Origin: Wolfiporia cocos
Lineage: Eukaryota; Basidiomycota; Agaricomycetes; Polyporales; Phaeolaceae
Length of the DNA: 64,000 bases
Direction of reading: 5' to 3'
Assembly (NCBI GenBank): GCA_029448655.1
Contig: JACCLO010000001.1
Location: forward strand, 5,146,001 to 5,210,000
Part shown: piece by piece, positions 36,176 through 45,694 of the stretch
Layout of the letters: each line of letters begins with the position of its first letter
Position numbering within the stretch: the first letter of the stretch is position 1
Position numbers and translations under genes: made by a program
The notes under the pieces: generated by a model
Seen by the model: only the letters and a program-made list of their open reading frames with translations
The model's database searches: none
Told to the model about the DNA's origin: nothing

Positions 36176-36978
36176 AATTATTTTATCAGAGGTAAGGGGT
36201 ATTTGTTCTTCTTTGTTAATTCATTGAGTTTTCTGTAATCCTGTATTGATTGCAACTTGCCATCCTTCTTTTCGACAAAGAAGAATGGCACTCCCCATGG
36301 TGACTTTGATGGTCTTATTTTACCACTCTTGAGATTTTCTGCTATAAAATTATCCAAACTTTCTTGTTCTTTAAGAGTTAGTGCATATACTTTCCCACAA
36401 TAGGGTTTAGCTTCTGGTACTAGCTCTATTACGTGATCCCAGGGTTGATGTTGCGGTAGCTCTTCTTCATGATTGTCCTCGTTGAATACATCTGCATAAT
36501 TCCACAGATATTCCAGTACTACTTCCAGTACTACTTCTTTCATGGATTTGGGTTTAGTGGGTTTTCCCTATTCAATAGTGATTTCTGTTGCATTAGTAGA
36601 ATTGATATATTCTGTGGGATATACTGTGGAGTTAGATTCCCCATATTCCTGTATTTTCTTTCTTTAAAGTATTTCGTCCCATTCTTCCTTGTGTTCAATG
36701 ATTCTGTTGAAATCTACCATAAGTACCTTGTCTCCTTCTTCAATTCTATTTCTTTCACATTGGCATGTGAATTGGAGTTTTCTTTTGCTCCATTCTATAG
36801 TTGGGTCATGTTTTGCTAACCAGTCAAATCCTAAAAACACATCAGTGTCCCCTAGGTTTACTACTTTGAATTGAATATGTCCTTCTATCTCCATGGTTAG
36901 TTCTACTGTTTTTGTGATATCCCTGTCTTTGTTTCTTGTTCCGTCTGTGTCGTAAACTTTTACCAGTTTCTCCATTTC
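36176..36978 (-). pseudogene. Retropepsin C-terminal part and start of RT (dUTPase-bearing element)
   Basis: Minus strand. 36664-36978 encodes the part after the protease active site (DVFLGFDWLAKHDP). 36178-36543 encodes the linker and first RT segment ([34 protein letters not shown]). A gap with stops around 36550-36660 separates them. Upstream it joins 38139 once K3 is removed; downstream it joins 34586 once L is removed. Confidence 0.85.
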
Positions 36979-38138
36979 TGTCACAGATTTATCTGGGGCT
37001 TACAGCATTTTTCCTATAGATTATAGCAATTTACCTGGGATTTATACGTCTACCTACAAGTTATCTACGAGTTAACTCCCACTGCCACAACGACAAGTCC
37101 TTAACTGGGCTTATCAACCACATGACCAGCATAGACACCGCTACGTCACAAGACTAATGATATCATCGCATTATCATCGGTAACCCTACGGTCCGATATC
37201 CGCAATACATCATAAACGTCTAGACAATAGCAATCGTCATAGCATACGTCATAGGTCTCGCCCGACAGAGCAAGACCAAGCCACGTCATAGATCTTAGAT
37301 CATAATGATAGGCCGAGCGCGGCACGCTCGCATAATAATGTCCACAAGTACAAACAGTGCCTCGCGGCCTTGTACTATTGGGTCGGCCTTCCCGGCTTCC
37401 CACCGCCATAAGATCCTTGATCACAATGGCACCTCAGGCGCGCCACGCCTTCGCATAATAATGGCAACACGACCAAACAGCACTATAATAGCATCAAGGC
37501 TATATCGCTATAGGTCACGGCCTTCTCGGCCTCTCACGGACTCGGTGTTCCCCAAGTCCCGGGCTTCTGCCATCACGGCGTTGCCCAAACACCGGACCTC
37601 GCCTCACGGCTAAGTCCAATACATGCCCCGGTAACCATCCGGTCCGGGCTGTAACACATGCCACGGTACTTCCCGTCCAATGGCATAACGACCTCGGCGT
37701 CCCGCCTCGGTCATCATACGAAGACCGGCCAATCGCCATTATACCGCAAGGTATCCGGCAACCGGCTTCCCATATACCCGGGCTGTGCCCGCGTTCATAT
37801 GATAATATACAGAAATCCCTCTCATACGATTGGTTCGGCCAGTAGGGCCCTGCCACGGCCATTCTATGTAGAGTCCATAAACAGTAGATAAGATAGCGCT
37901 TCGCCTCTTGGCAAAGCCACATAACCCGGAATGGTAGTACTAGCTAGTAGCACGTGCCATCCGAATAAACATGTATATAAGTAGGGACTTGACGTCCTTT
38001 AACTTTAGTTCTATTATTCTCTCGGCTTGCGCCGTAGAATAACCTCTCACACCCTGCTGCGCTGGTACAGTCTACCTCTCTAAGTCGCCTTATCCAAGAA
38101 TATAGGCATTTGGTGAGTCCCACAGGCTTACTGTGTCA
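36979..38138 (+). mobile_element. Solo LTR K3
   Basis: 1160 bp, same length as K2 with few differences. Perfect TSD ATTTC (36974-36978 and 38139-38143), inserted in the protease coding region. Long GC-rich inverted stretches around 37290-37640; TATATAAG near 37974. Confidence 0.95.
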
Positions 38139-38949
38139 ATTTCTTTGGTGGGTAATCTGTGTTTTTCCACAAATCTGGTATTTATCATACTTCCTGTTGC
38201 TCCTGAGTCAATTAGTGCTCTAGTCATTATGATGCTGTCATGTGGGGTATATAGAGTTATTGGAATATCTATTTGTTTACCCCTCTTGTTTCCTTGTACT
38301 TCAATGCTCCCTCTTAATTTATGTCTTGTGGATCCAAACCCCTGTGTACCTCTTTTTGTTTCCCATATTTGGGTTACAATTTTGAGTTTGGGGCTCTTGT
38401 ACTGTTCCAGAATTACTTGGGCTATTTTGTCTCCATATTCTACCATCAAGGTTTCCTTGGAGTTGTTGATTAGTAGCACCTTGACCCTACCCATATAGTC
38501 TGAGTCCACTATTCCTGCTCCTATGTCAATTTCCTTTTTTGCCATGCTGTATCTTGGCACTATGCTATGTGTGCATATACCCCTGTTGGTACCATGAAGA
38601 TCAAACCTGTATCAACAAATTCTCTTTCCCCTGGGGGTATTAATATTTCTTCAGCTGCAAACAAGTTGTATCCAGCTGCTTTGCTGGATCCCTTTTGTGG
38701 AGCAATTGCTCTTGGATGGTCTATAGAAATATCGAACATGGCCGTTCTCTTTTGAGTATATTCTTTCTTAGGCATCTCATCTGTGGGTATCATAATGATG
38801 TCTCCATCTTTATCTTTATTCGAGGAATTAAGCACAGCTGTAGCCTGCTGCCAAGCCTCTTCAGAGGACCCCTCTGGGCAAGTACAAAATGAATCGTTGC
38901 TAGCTACAGACTTGCTGTCATCATCATCAATATGAATCATCAACCCCAT
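38139..38949 (-). pseudogene. dUTPase-protease segment of a Ty3/gypsy element
   Basis: Reading right to left: an acidic linker, a trimeric-type dUTPase (about 38330-38700), then a retropepsin with ALIDSGATGSMI (near 38200) that ends at K3. dUTPase motifs: SSKAAGYNLFAAE (motif 1, N where D is usual), PRYSMA (motif 2), GIVDSDYMGR (motif 3), GDKIAQVIL (motif 4), RGTQGFGSTR (motif 5). Five extra bases just before motif 2 (near 38565) shift the frame. dUTPase hydrolyses dUTP and limits uracil incorporation during reverse transcription. The order gag-dUTPase-protease resembles that of betaretroviruses and differs from the C-terminal dUTPase of the element at 42806. Confidence 0.88.
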
Positions 38950-39929
38950 TTACTTCTTTAATTTTCAAGATAGAGAATTTATTATAACTGGGGTTGCTTA
39001 CCTGTGTACTTGGTTTGAGAATCTTCATTTCCCACATCTGTTCTTGACTGGGTGGTGGAATTTCTGTGATTCCACTTGTGGATGCCAGTGCTATCTCTGT
39101 GGCAGTTCTGACTTTCTGATTGTTAGTCAGATTTTCCCTGCTGGTGTATGTGGGTAGTCCTTTGGACTGCTTCCAGTCAGGTGTGTGCCAGGTGATGCTG
39201 GTGCACTTGCTTCTATCTGCACAGTCCTTCTTTTTGTTGCCGCAGTCCCTACAAGGCATATCCATTCTTGCTGCTCTTTGCTGTGGAGTGGCTGTGGCAA
39301 TGGTGGTGGAAGTGGTTTGATTGGTTGTGCATCATGGATTTGTTTTGTAGGAGTGGCTTTGATGCGATTTTAATGATTCATTGATTCTGAATAGATAGTG
39401 ATCAGTGTGCTCGATAGAATTGTTCCATGTGGGATAATCGGTAGGAATAGGTTGTGGTTGACCATTTTCATCCTTGGCCTGTGCAAATGACATGTAAGTT
39501 GGTAGAAATACATCCTTTGGGACATTCTTTTCTATGAGTTCCAATATGTAGGAGTTGTCCATGTCAAACTCTGCTTCTTTGCATAATGTTCCCAGATCTG
39601 TAAAATAGTCTGTTGATTGGCTGGATTTCATAGTTAGAGTCTGCATGGCTCAGAATGCCTTCTTTTTCCTATCTGGATCATCAGATTTGTCAAACAACTC
39701 CCACTGGAATCCTTCCCAGCTGATGCTCCACCATTGCTGGGTTCTGTTATAGTGTTTTCTGTAAAAATATTCCTTCCATGCTTTTACCTTGGCTCCTCAA
39801 ATGTACGAGAATGCGGTCTCCACTTTCTGGGATGGTGTCATGAGCAATTGCTTATTACTGCTCATGTACTGCTCCATGTCAACCCACCAATCTTTTAATT
39901 TTATTTTGTCATTGTCAAACAACTTGGGT
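38950..39929 (-). pseudogene. Gag of the dUTPase-bearing element
   Basis: Minus-strand reading contains a retrotransposon gag domain (WWVDMEQYM, AWKEYFYRKH, WWSISWEGFQWELF, then YFTDLGTLCKEAEFD at 39332-39646). A Cys-rich stretch follows (PCRDCGNKKKDCADRSKC near 39200) in place of a canonical CCHC knuckle. Stops near 39650 and 39800. It is interrupted by A2 and resumes at 41020. Confidence 0.8.
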
Positions 39930-41019
39930 TGACACAGTTCTACTGTGGGACTCACCGCCTATCTCCTAAGGTGAGGGAAAAGGCTGAGAGGTAGTAGAAC
40001 AAGCGCAGCAGAGGGTGAGAGACTTTTACAGTGCTAGTTGAGAAGAATAGAACTAAATATTGTGAGCATCAGGCTCCATCTTAAATATGTACATGAATAT
40101 AGGTCATGTGCTATGATTAGTAAGCGTGACCTACAAGGAACGTGATCGTATGCCCTAAGGGTCATACACCCTAAGGGTCATACGGACATGTGCTACTCTA
40201 CAAAGGACATGGTGGGCTGGTAATGGCTGCACCAATCATAAATGAGAGAGCATGTGGTTCCACCTTGTGGTGGACATGTGAATACAGATGCAGCCTGGGT
40301 ATAGAGATGACCAAGGATCTGGTACATTGAGGGGTATCTGCCATAGGCCAGATACACATGATGACTAATGCAAAGTGCTAAGTCATAAATGCCATTGGCT
40401 CCTCCTAGTGTTATTACTAAGGATGGTAGCTAGGGCATGATGTCATAGACTGGACCGAATGGTAACCAGTGATGACGAGGTGGCCTGCAGCTGGAGAATG
40501 GACTCTGCCAGAAGGCTAGAAGCCTGGGACTCTGCATGTGCTAGAGTCCAGAGGGTGGTCTGCATGTGCTGGACCAATAGCAATAATGCTGTTAGGCTAT
40601 TATTATGCTATGATGCCATTCTGTCGTTAGGATGGTGTGTTCATGACATCATCGTGGTCTAGGACCTAATGAGGTAATGGTCTGGCCTAGAGGGCTGGAC
40701 CGGTTGATATGGCAATGATGTAGCTAAGTCTGGACTATGTTGCAATACCATTAGTGGTTGCTGATGGTGACGTTGCTATGCAGTCATGGGTCTGAAGCTG
40801 AGGCCATGATGGCTGTAGCTATGACATTAGGATGACACATGAGTCCTGACTAGTGTGTATTGCCGAGTCACATAAGCTTAGTAGCGTGTCATTATGTTAT
40901 GTAAGCAATAAGGTGGCAATTATGGGATAACCCATGGATAACTCGTAGTTAGATGTGGTAATTCTGGATAAATTGCTATAATTCATGGAAAATTGCTAGT
41001 CTCAGAACGTTCTGTGACA
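39930..41019 (-). mobile_element. Solo LTR A2
   Basis: 1090 bp, TGACACAG...CTGTGACA, inserted in gag. Gag reads VKEP before and PKLFDNDK after, so the element is precisely delimited. Flanks TGGGT and CAGGT differ by two transitions. Confidence 0.85.
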
Positions 41020-41076
41020 CAGGTTCCTTGACTTTGCTTTTCCATTCGGGATCAAAGTATTCCCAAGCTGCTGGCA
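41020..41076 (-). pseudogene. Gag N-terminal fragment at the KDZ border
   Basis: Encodes PAAWEYFDPEWKSKVKEP on the minus strand and ends at the left end of the KDZ-like transposon. The rest of gag is not visible beyond the transposon's right end. Confidence 0.6.
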
Positions 41077-42017
41077 TGGGCACCTAAACCTCACGTATTA
41101 CCAAGCTTATTAGCTTGCCATACACGTGCGTGCACCAAGCTAATAAGCTTGAATTATTGTCCTACCCACATACTGCCAGTAGCACCACAGTCGATTGCCC
41201 TTCTGGGGTGAAGATCATGTGCCTGCCCACTCCCCATGCCACCCACCAGTGCCTCACTCCCCATGCCACCTACCAGCGCCCTGCTGCCCCCGCGCCACCG
41301 ACAAGCACCCCACCGCCGCTGTCACGCATGACGGTGGTGACGGTGCGCTCAATTCTTTACATAATCACAATGTTCTTTCATGCTTTCTAGACAATGTAGC
41401 CCTACAATTCCAATGGTAATAACTATATTTCCGTAGCTCCCACATGTGGGGTGTATACCACTGCCTGATGATGGATGACATCCAGTGGGTGTCTGACCTT
41501 CCAAACGCGGAGAGTTATTTCACAATTGGCGCTCGGCCTTGTTGCACCTCAACCTTCAGACAGCAGTGTGCTTATCTAATTGTGCCGCCACGCCAACACT
41601 GTTGTGCACATCAGTGGTGATGGTGGGCTCATTCTTCAAATTTTCGACTTGCGCTTTTTGTATCATATGTAATATAGTATTTACAGCTTTGTAGAGTCAT
41701 ATTCAATTTTTGTTACCCTGGTGATTGAGATGGATGCGTCACTCAGCAGGCAGATGACATTGGGTTTGGCGCCCGAATGTCTAGATTAGAATGCTTATCT
41801 AATTGTACCTTGGTGCTTGCTGACATTTGTTCGGTCAGATGCACCTTATCTCCGGCTTCTCAATCTTCAATCATGACATCATTGCCAGCCAAGCGAGCAT
41901 GCATGGACAAGTCCATAGAGACTTAGTGGCTATGCCTCTGCAGTTGCAGCTGCAGATTTATTTCCACACCCCTGTGTCTGATGATGATTCCCATCCTTCG
42001 TGGTTGCAGATTTATTT
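41077..42017 (+). repeat. Left terminal inverted repeat of the KDZ-like element
   Basis: Aligns in reverse complement with 61596-63770. Close to its tip is an inverted pair CAAGCTTATTAGCTTG (41102-41117) and CAAGCTAATAAGCTTG (41136-41151) able to form a 16-bp hairpin. It preserves the uninterrupted target sites of H2 and N2. Confidence 0.85.
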
Positions 42018-42063
42018 CCTCCACTTCAGATATACACTACCTTAGCGTTCCTGTGTCTGATGA
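41960..42063. repeat. ~75-bp subterminal repeat units
   Basis: Unit core CCTGTGTCTGATGATGAT, then CCCATCCTTCGTGG and TTGCAGATTTATTTCC. Copies start near 41968 and 42050 (the second is split by the retrotransposon and resumes at 53979), near 57835, 57895 and 58557, and inverted near 61596-61655. Repeated subterminal motifs are candidate transposase-binding sites; that role is inferred. Confidence 0.75.
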
Positions 42064-42068
42064 TGATC

Positions 42069-42766
42069 TGACACAGACTAGACTGTGGGACTCACACTGT
42101 AACCTAATAAGCGACTTGAAGAAGTTGCTGGAGGTTGGTGAGGAGGCTAGTGGGCGCAAGCAGAGATGATATGTAACTGTGCGAATGCAGAGAACAAATC
42201 TAAGGCTTATCCGCAGTGATAGCCCTACTTATATACATGCATTGTTTGGTTACCAGTAAGGGAGCCAAACATGAAGATGGTCTGTGCGCAGACATAACTA
42301 ATACAGCTAAGTCGTAAACTACAGTAGACCATGTGCGCCGGTAATGGCCGCACCAGTAAGAAGCATTGTTTGGACCGTAGGTCCATGTTGTGATAGTGGC
42401 GTTGCTACGTTAGTAAGCCATGCACGTGATAACTATATACCGGTATCGGGATATGAGTAATCGTAAAGGCATTGGCTTGTGATAACGAGCGGGCCGCTTA
42501 TCCAATTGTAGTGACATAGCCCGATAACGGGATATGAGTACAGCGCGTGACACCGGAGGTTAGTCCGCTGAGTCATTGACGCGTACATACGTGTTATGTA
42601 CGTGTTGTTATGACAGGTGGACGTATACCGCGTTGTGTACGTGTTGTTTGGTTGCGTGTACGTGTAGACGGGCGCTTAGCAGCGTAAATGTCTACAAGGT
42701 CGTAGAAATACCAGATAAATAGGTAAAAATACGGGAAAAATAGTGGCATGTCCCAAATCTGTGACA
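42069..42766 (-). repeat. 3' LTR of the 11.9 kb element
   Basis: 698 bp; TGACACAGACTAG...ATCTGTGACA in plus-strand reading. Identical by eye to 53281-53978. Confidence 0.95.
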
Positions 42767-42780
42767 TTACCCCCTTTTCA
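42767..42780 (-). other. Polypurine tract
   Basis: Minus-strand reading GAAAAGGGGGTAA directly precedes the 3' LTR. This is the expected primer for second-strand DNA synthesis. The nested element has a similar tract (GGAGGGGGGGTAA, 49084-49096). Confidence 0.85.
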
Positions 42781-42805
42781 GGTTTCATTGTCCCTAATGG
42801 AACGA

Positions 42806-45694
42806 TTACTTTCCTGTGGAGCCGAATCCACCAGTACCGCGCTCGGATTTAATCTTTTCAAAGTAAGATTTTCCGTGTAGCGTAATGTGCGGGTCCTTAG
42901 CAACTTCGCAGATGAGCTGCGCAATCTTATCACTGGCCCGGATATCGATAGATATGTCGGAGTGATTCCGGAGAATGATGATTACTTCGCCTTGGTAATC
43001 GTGGTCGATGACGCCACCCATTACGTCTATGCCTTTGCGGGCAAGACTGGAGCGGGGGGCGATACGTCCGTAAGTGCCGAAAGGTACCTGGATTTTTAGT
43101 TTGGTGTTGTATTCTGTCTGCCCATGGGCTGGCAGAACATCGCCTGTTGCAGTGTACAGGTCAAACCCAACCGAATCCTTGGTTCCCTTTTCCGGCATTC
43201 GGCCGCCGTCACCGACTACGATTTTCAAGTCCGCGTTTTGGTTAATGTCAGCTGACATCCATCCCCCGTCGGGGTGTCTAACCATGCGCTGCTTAGGATC
43301 TTTTGCAAATTCTTCGCGATTCTGCGGCCAGTCGTCTGGCCACGTGCATTCGTCGGCTTCCCAGTCGTCGCTGTCAGGGTCGAAGACATGAACTGCTTCT
43401 TTCCTTCTAGCTGATCGCCTGAGGGGGACATCCTGCATTGGGATAGGGTGTGAAGCCTTGTATTCCTGCAGAATGTCATATGCCGAGTCGAGATCGGCTT
43501 CGCGTACCCAGGAGTCGTCATTGATACCAAATCCCTTCCATCGGATTCTGTATTCAACTCTTCCTGCGTGGAGACGATGATCTAAGATCTTCTCGACTTC
43601 CCATACTTCCTCGCCGTCGACCATTTCTGGTTGAGGTTCTGGTCTTTTCTGATGCACCGGGTCCTTGTACATGACTAACTTGGAAGCGTGAAATACGGGG
43701 TGATAAGCCCTGTATTGCTCGTCCATGTGTACCCTAAAGGTGACCGGAGATAATTGTTCAATTATCTTAAATGGTCCCAGGTAGCGTGGACTAAGACTTC
43801 TTTCGGAGTCTTGCCAGCTACGGGCGTCAACGAGAACTTTGTCGCCGACTTTAAACGGTACCGAGCGCTTATGTTGATCATAATACCAAGACCAGCGTTC
43901 AGCAGCCAGTTTCATAGCTGCCTTAGCTTGTTCTTGTGCTGACCATCGTTCGTAAGCAATGACATTTAGGTCCACGTATTGTGTTGGACGTAAATTCGTA
44001 GGTCCTGCGTTGGGATGCCTTCCTAGTTCGACAAAGAATGGACTATTCTTTGTTGTCTCACTAGCCGCGTTGTTGTACGCGAATTCGGCCGTAGGGAGAA
44101 ACCATGACCAGTTATCCTTCTGAATAACATCGATGTAACATCTAAGATATTGTTCCAGGATTTGGTTAACTCTCTCCGTCTGGCCATCCGCTTGCGGGTG
44201 ATAGGCAGTTGTCATTGACCGTTGGATTCCCAATTGTTCACACCATCCCTTAAACAAGGCAGCTGCGAATTGCGGGCCTCTATCCGAAATGATTTGTTTC
44301 GGAAGTCCGTGGTTCGGATAGATCCGAAGGTACAGGAGGTTCGCTAATTCTTTCGCCGTTATCTTGTCTGACGTGGGAATGAAGTGCGCTCGCTTGGTAA
44401 GCCGGTCCACTATTACCATAATAGCATTGAATTGTTTCAATTCGCCGCTGGGCGGTAAGTGGACGATAAGGTCAATTGTGACGGTGTCCCAAGGTGCTTC
44501 CGGGACTGGGAGCGGTTGCAGGGGTCCGTACGGGGTCTGGTTGTGGTTCTTCATGCGTTGACATGTGTCACAACCTTCCACGTATTGCTTTACCATCGTG
44601 GTCATTCCAGGCCACCAGTAATTACGTGACAGAAGTTCATAGGTCTTCCATCGTCCGAAGTGTCCGGCAGTCACATGGTCATGATGTAACTCCAGAATCT
44701 TCGTGCGCAATTCCTTAGGCTCTTTTGGAACGTACACTTTTCCTCGTCTGAGGAGTAATCCGGCCTCCATGTTCCATTCCTGGAGATCTTTACCGAATTC
44801 CTTGGGACCACTTTTCAGTAGTTCCTGGTAATCTTTGGTAATTTGATCGTCCATGAGGGCTTGTCGGATTTGTCGGAGGAGGTCCTCGTCGCCTGATTGT
44901 ATCTCCTGCTGTGACGCTTCTAGCGCCCTAACCGTAAAGTATTCTGGTTTCAGCAAAATTTGATCGCGATTGTCGAGTTCCACCCCCTCTTCATGGTCTG
45001 GCCTCCGTGACAGAGGATCAGCCGTTAGCATTGTTTTACCGGGTTTGTGGCACATGGTGAAGTTGAACCTTGTCAGGTAAAAACTCCAACGTGCCTGTCT
45101 CCGGGTTAGCCGTTGTGCCGATTTGAAATATGTCAGATTGAGATGATCCGACCATACTTCAAATTTGTGTGGGTGTCCTTCGAGGTAATGTCTCCATTCC
45201 TCTAGAGCGCGGATGATTGCAAGCAACTCCTTATCGTAAATCTCATAGTTCCTTTCGGGTGCTGATAGAGATTTCGAGTAAAAGGCTACCGGGTGCCAGA
45301 GCTTATCCTCCGAAGAGTATTGTGATAGCACTGCACCAGTTGCGTAATCAGAAGAATCCGCTTCCACGCGGAACGGGGACTCCTGATCTGGGATCCGGAG
45401 TATTGGAGCCGATGTGAAAGCTTCCTTGAGAGTTTGGAAGGCTTCCGCTTGTTTGGGTCCCCAGTTCCACTGCGTGTTTTTCTTGGACAGTTCGGTTAAC
45501 GGCTTAACCACTTTGGAGAAATCTTTAATGAACCGACGGTAGTAGTTGGCGAAGCCAACAAAGGCTTGGACGTCCTTTACCTTGGCAGGTGTAGGCCAGT
45601 CCATTACGCCGGCTACCTTCTTAGGGTCCATTTCGACTTTTCCTTTGGAAATGATCATTCCCAGGTATTCAATACTGCTTTGTTGAAGAAGCAC
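42806..45694 (-). CDS. Pol, distal part: RT end, RNase H, integrase, chromodomain, dUTPase
   Basis: About 960 residues in one frame. Order: RT thumb/connection (SSIEYLGMIISKG), RNase H (VEADSSDYATGAVLSQ, KELLAIIRALEEW, TADPLSRRPDH), integrase zinc region (HHDHVTAGHFG, CDTCQRMK) and catalytic D-D-E (TIDLIVHLPP, ISDRGPQF, YHPQADGQTERVNQ). A chromodomain follows at about 43450-43610 (WEVEKILDHR, YRIRWKGFGINDDSW, YDILQEY), a module that directs chromoviruses to marked chromatin. The last ~145 residues (42806-43235) are a complete trimeric dUTPase: motif 1 DSVGFDLYTA, motif 2 PRSSLARKG, motif 3 GVIDHDYQGE, motif 4 SDKIAQLI, motif 5 RGTGGFGSTG. Stop at 42806. The frame is separated from the proximal part by a single-base deletion near 45683. 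Confidence 0.93.
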   Translation of the reverse strand: MLLQQSSIEYLGMIISKGKVEMDPKKVAGVMDWPTPAKVKDVQAFVGFANYYRRFIKDFSKVVKPLTELSKKNTQWNWGPKQAEAFQTLKEAFTSAPILRIPDQESPFRVEADSSDYATGAVLSQYSSEDKLWHPVAFYSKSLSAPERNYEIYDKELLAIIRALEEWRHYLEGHPHKFEVWSDHLNLTYFKSAQRLTRRQARWSFYLTRFNFTMCHKPGKTMLTADPLSRRPDHEEGVELDNRDQILLKPEYFTVRALEASQQEIQSGDEDLLRQIRQALMDDQITKDYQELLKSGPKEFGKDLQEWNMEAGLLLRRGKVYVPKEPKELRTKILELHHDHVTAGHFGRWKTYELLSRNYWWPGMTTMVKQYVEGCDTCQRMKNHNQTPYGPLQPLPVPEAPWDTVTIDLIVHLPPSGELKQFNAIMVIVDRLTKRAHFIPTSDKITAKELANLLYLRIYPNHGLPKQIISDRGPQFAAALFKGWCEQLGIQRSMTTAYHPQADGQTERVNQILEQYLRCYIDVIQKDNWSWFLPTAEFAYNNAASETTKNSPFFVELGRHPNAGPTNLRPTQYVDLNVIAYERWSAQEQAKAAMKLAAERWSWYYDQHKRSVPFKVGDKVLVDARSWQDSERSLSPRYLGPFKIIEQLSPVTFRVHMDEQYRAYHPVFHASKLVMYKDPVHQKRPEPQPEMVDGEEVWEVEKILDHRLHAGRVEYRIRWKGFGINDDSWVREADLDSAYDILQEYKASHPIPMQDVPLRRSARRKEAVHVFDPDSDDWEADECTWPDDWPQNREEFAKDPKQRMVRHPDGGWMSADINQNADLKIVVGDGGRMPEKGTKDSVGFDLYTATGDVLPAHGQTEYNTKLKIQVPFGTYGRIAPRSSLARKGIDVMGGVIDHDYQGEVIIILRNHSDISIDIRASDKIAQLICEVAKDPHITLHGKSYFEKIKSERGTGGFGSTGK

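Noticed and set aside
41115..41419. Similar frames at 41115-41419 and 63455-63732
   Set aside because: They come from the inverted repeat ends of the transposon; transitions between copies change residues freely, so they are not conserved as protein.
45655..45694. Programmed frameshift within RT
   Set aside because: The related pol-1 copy reads straight through with one more A; a simple deletion or base-call error is more likely.
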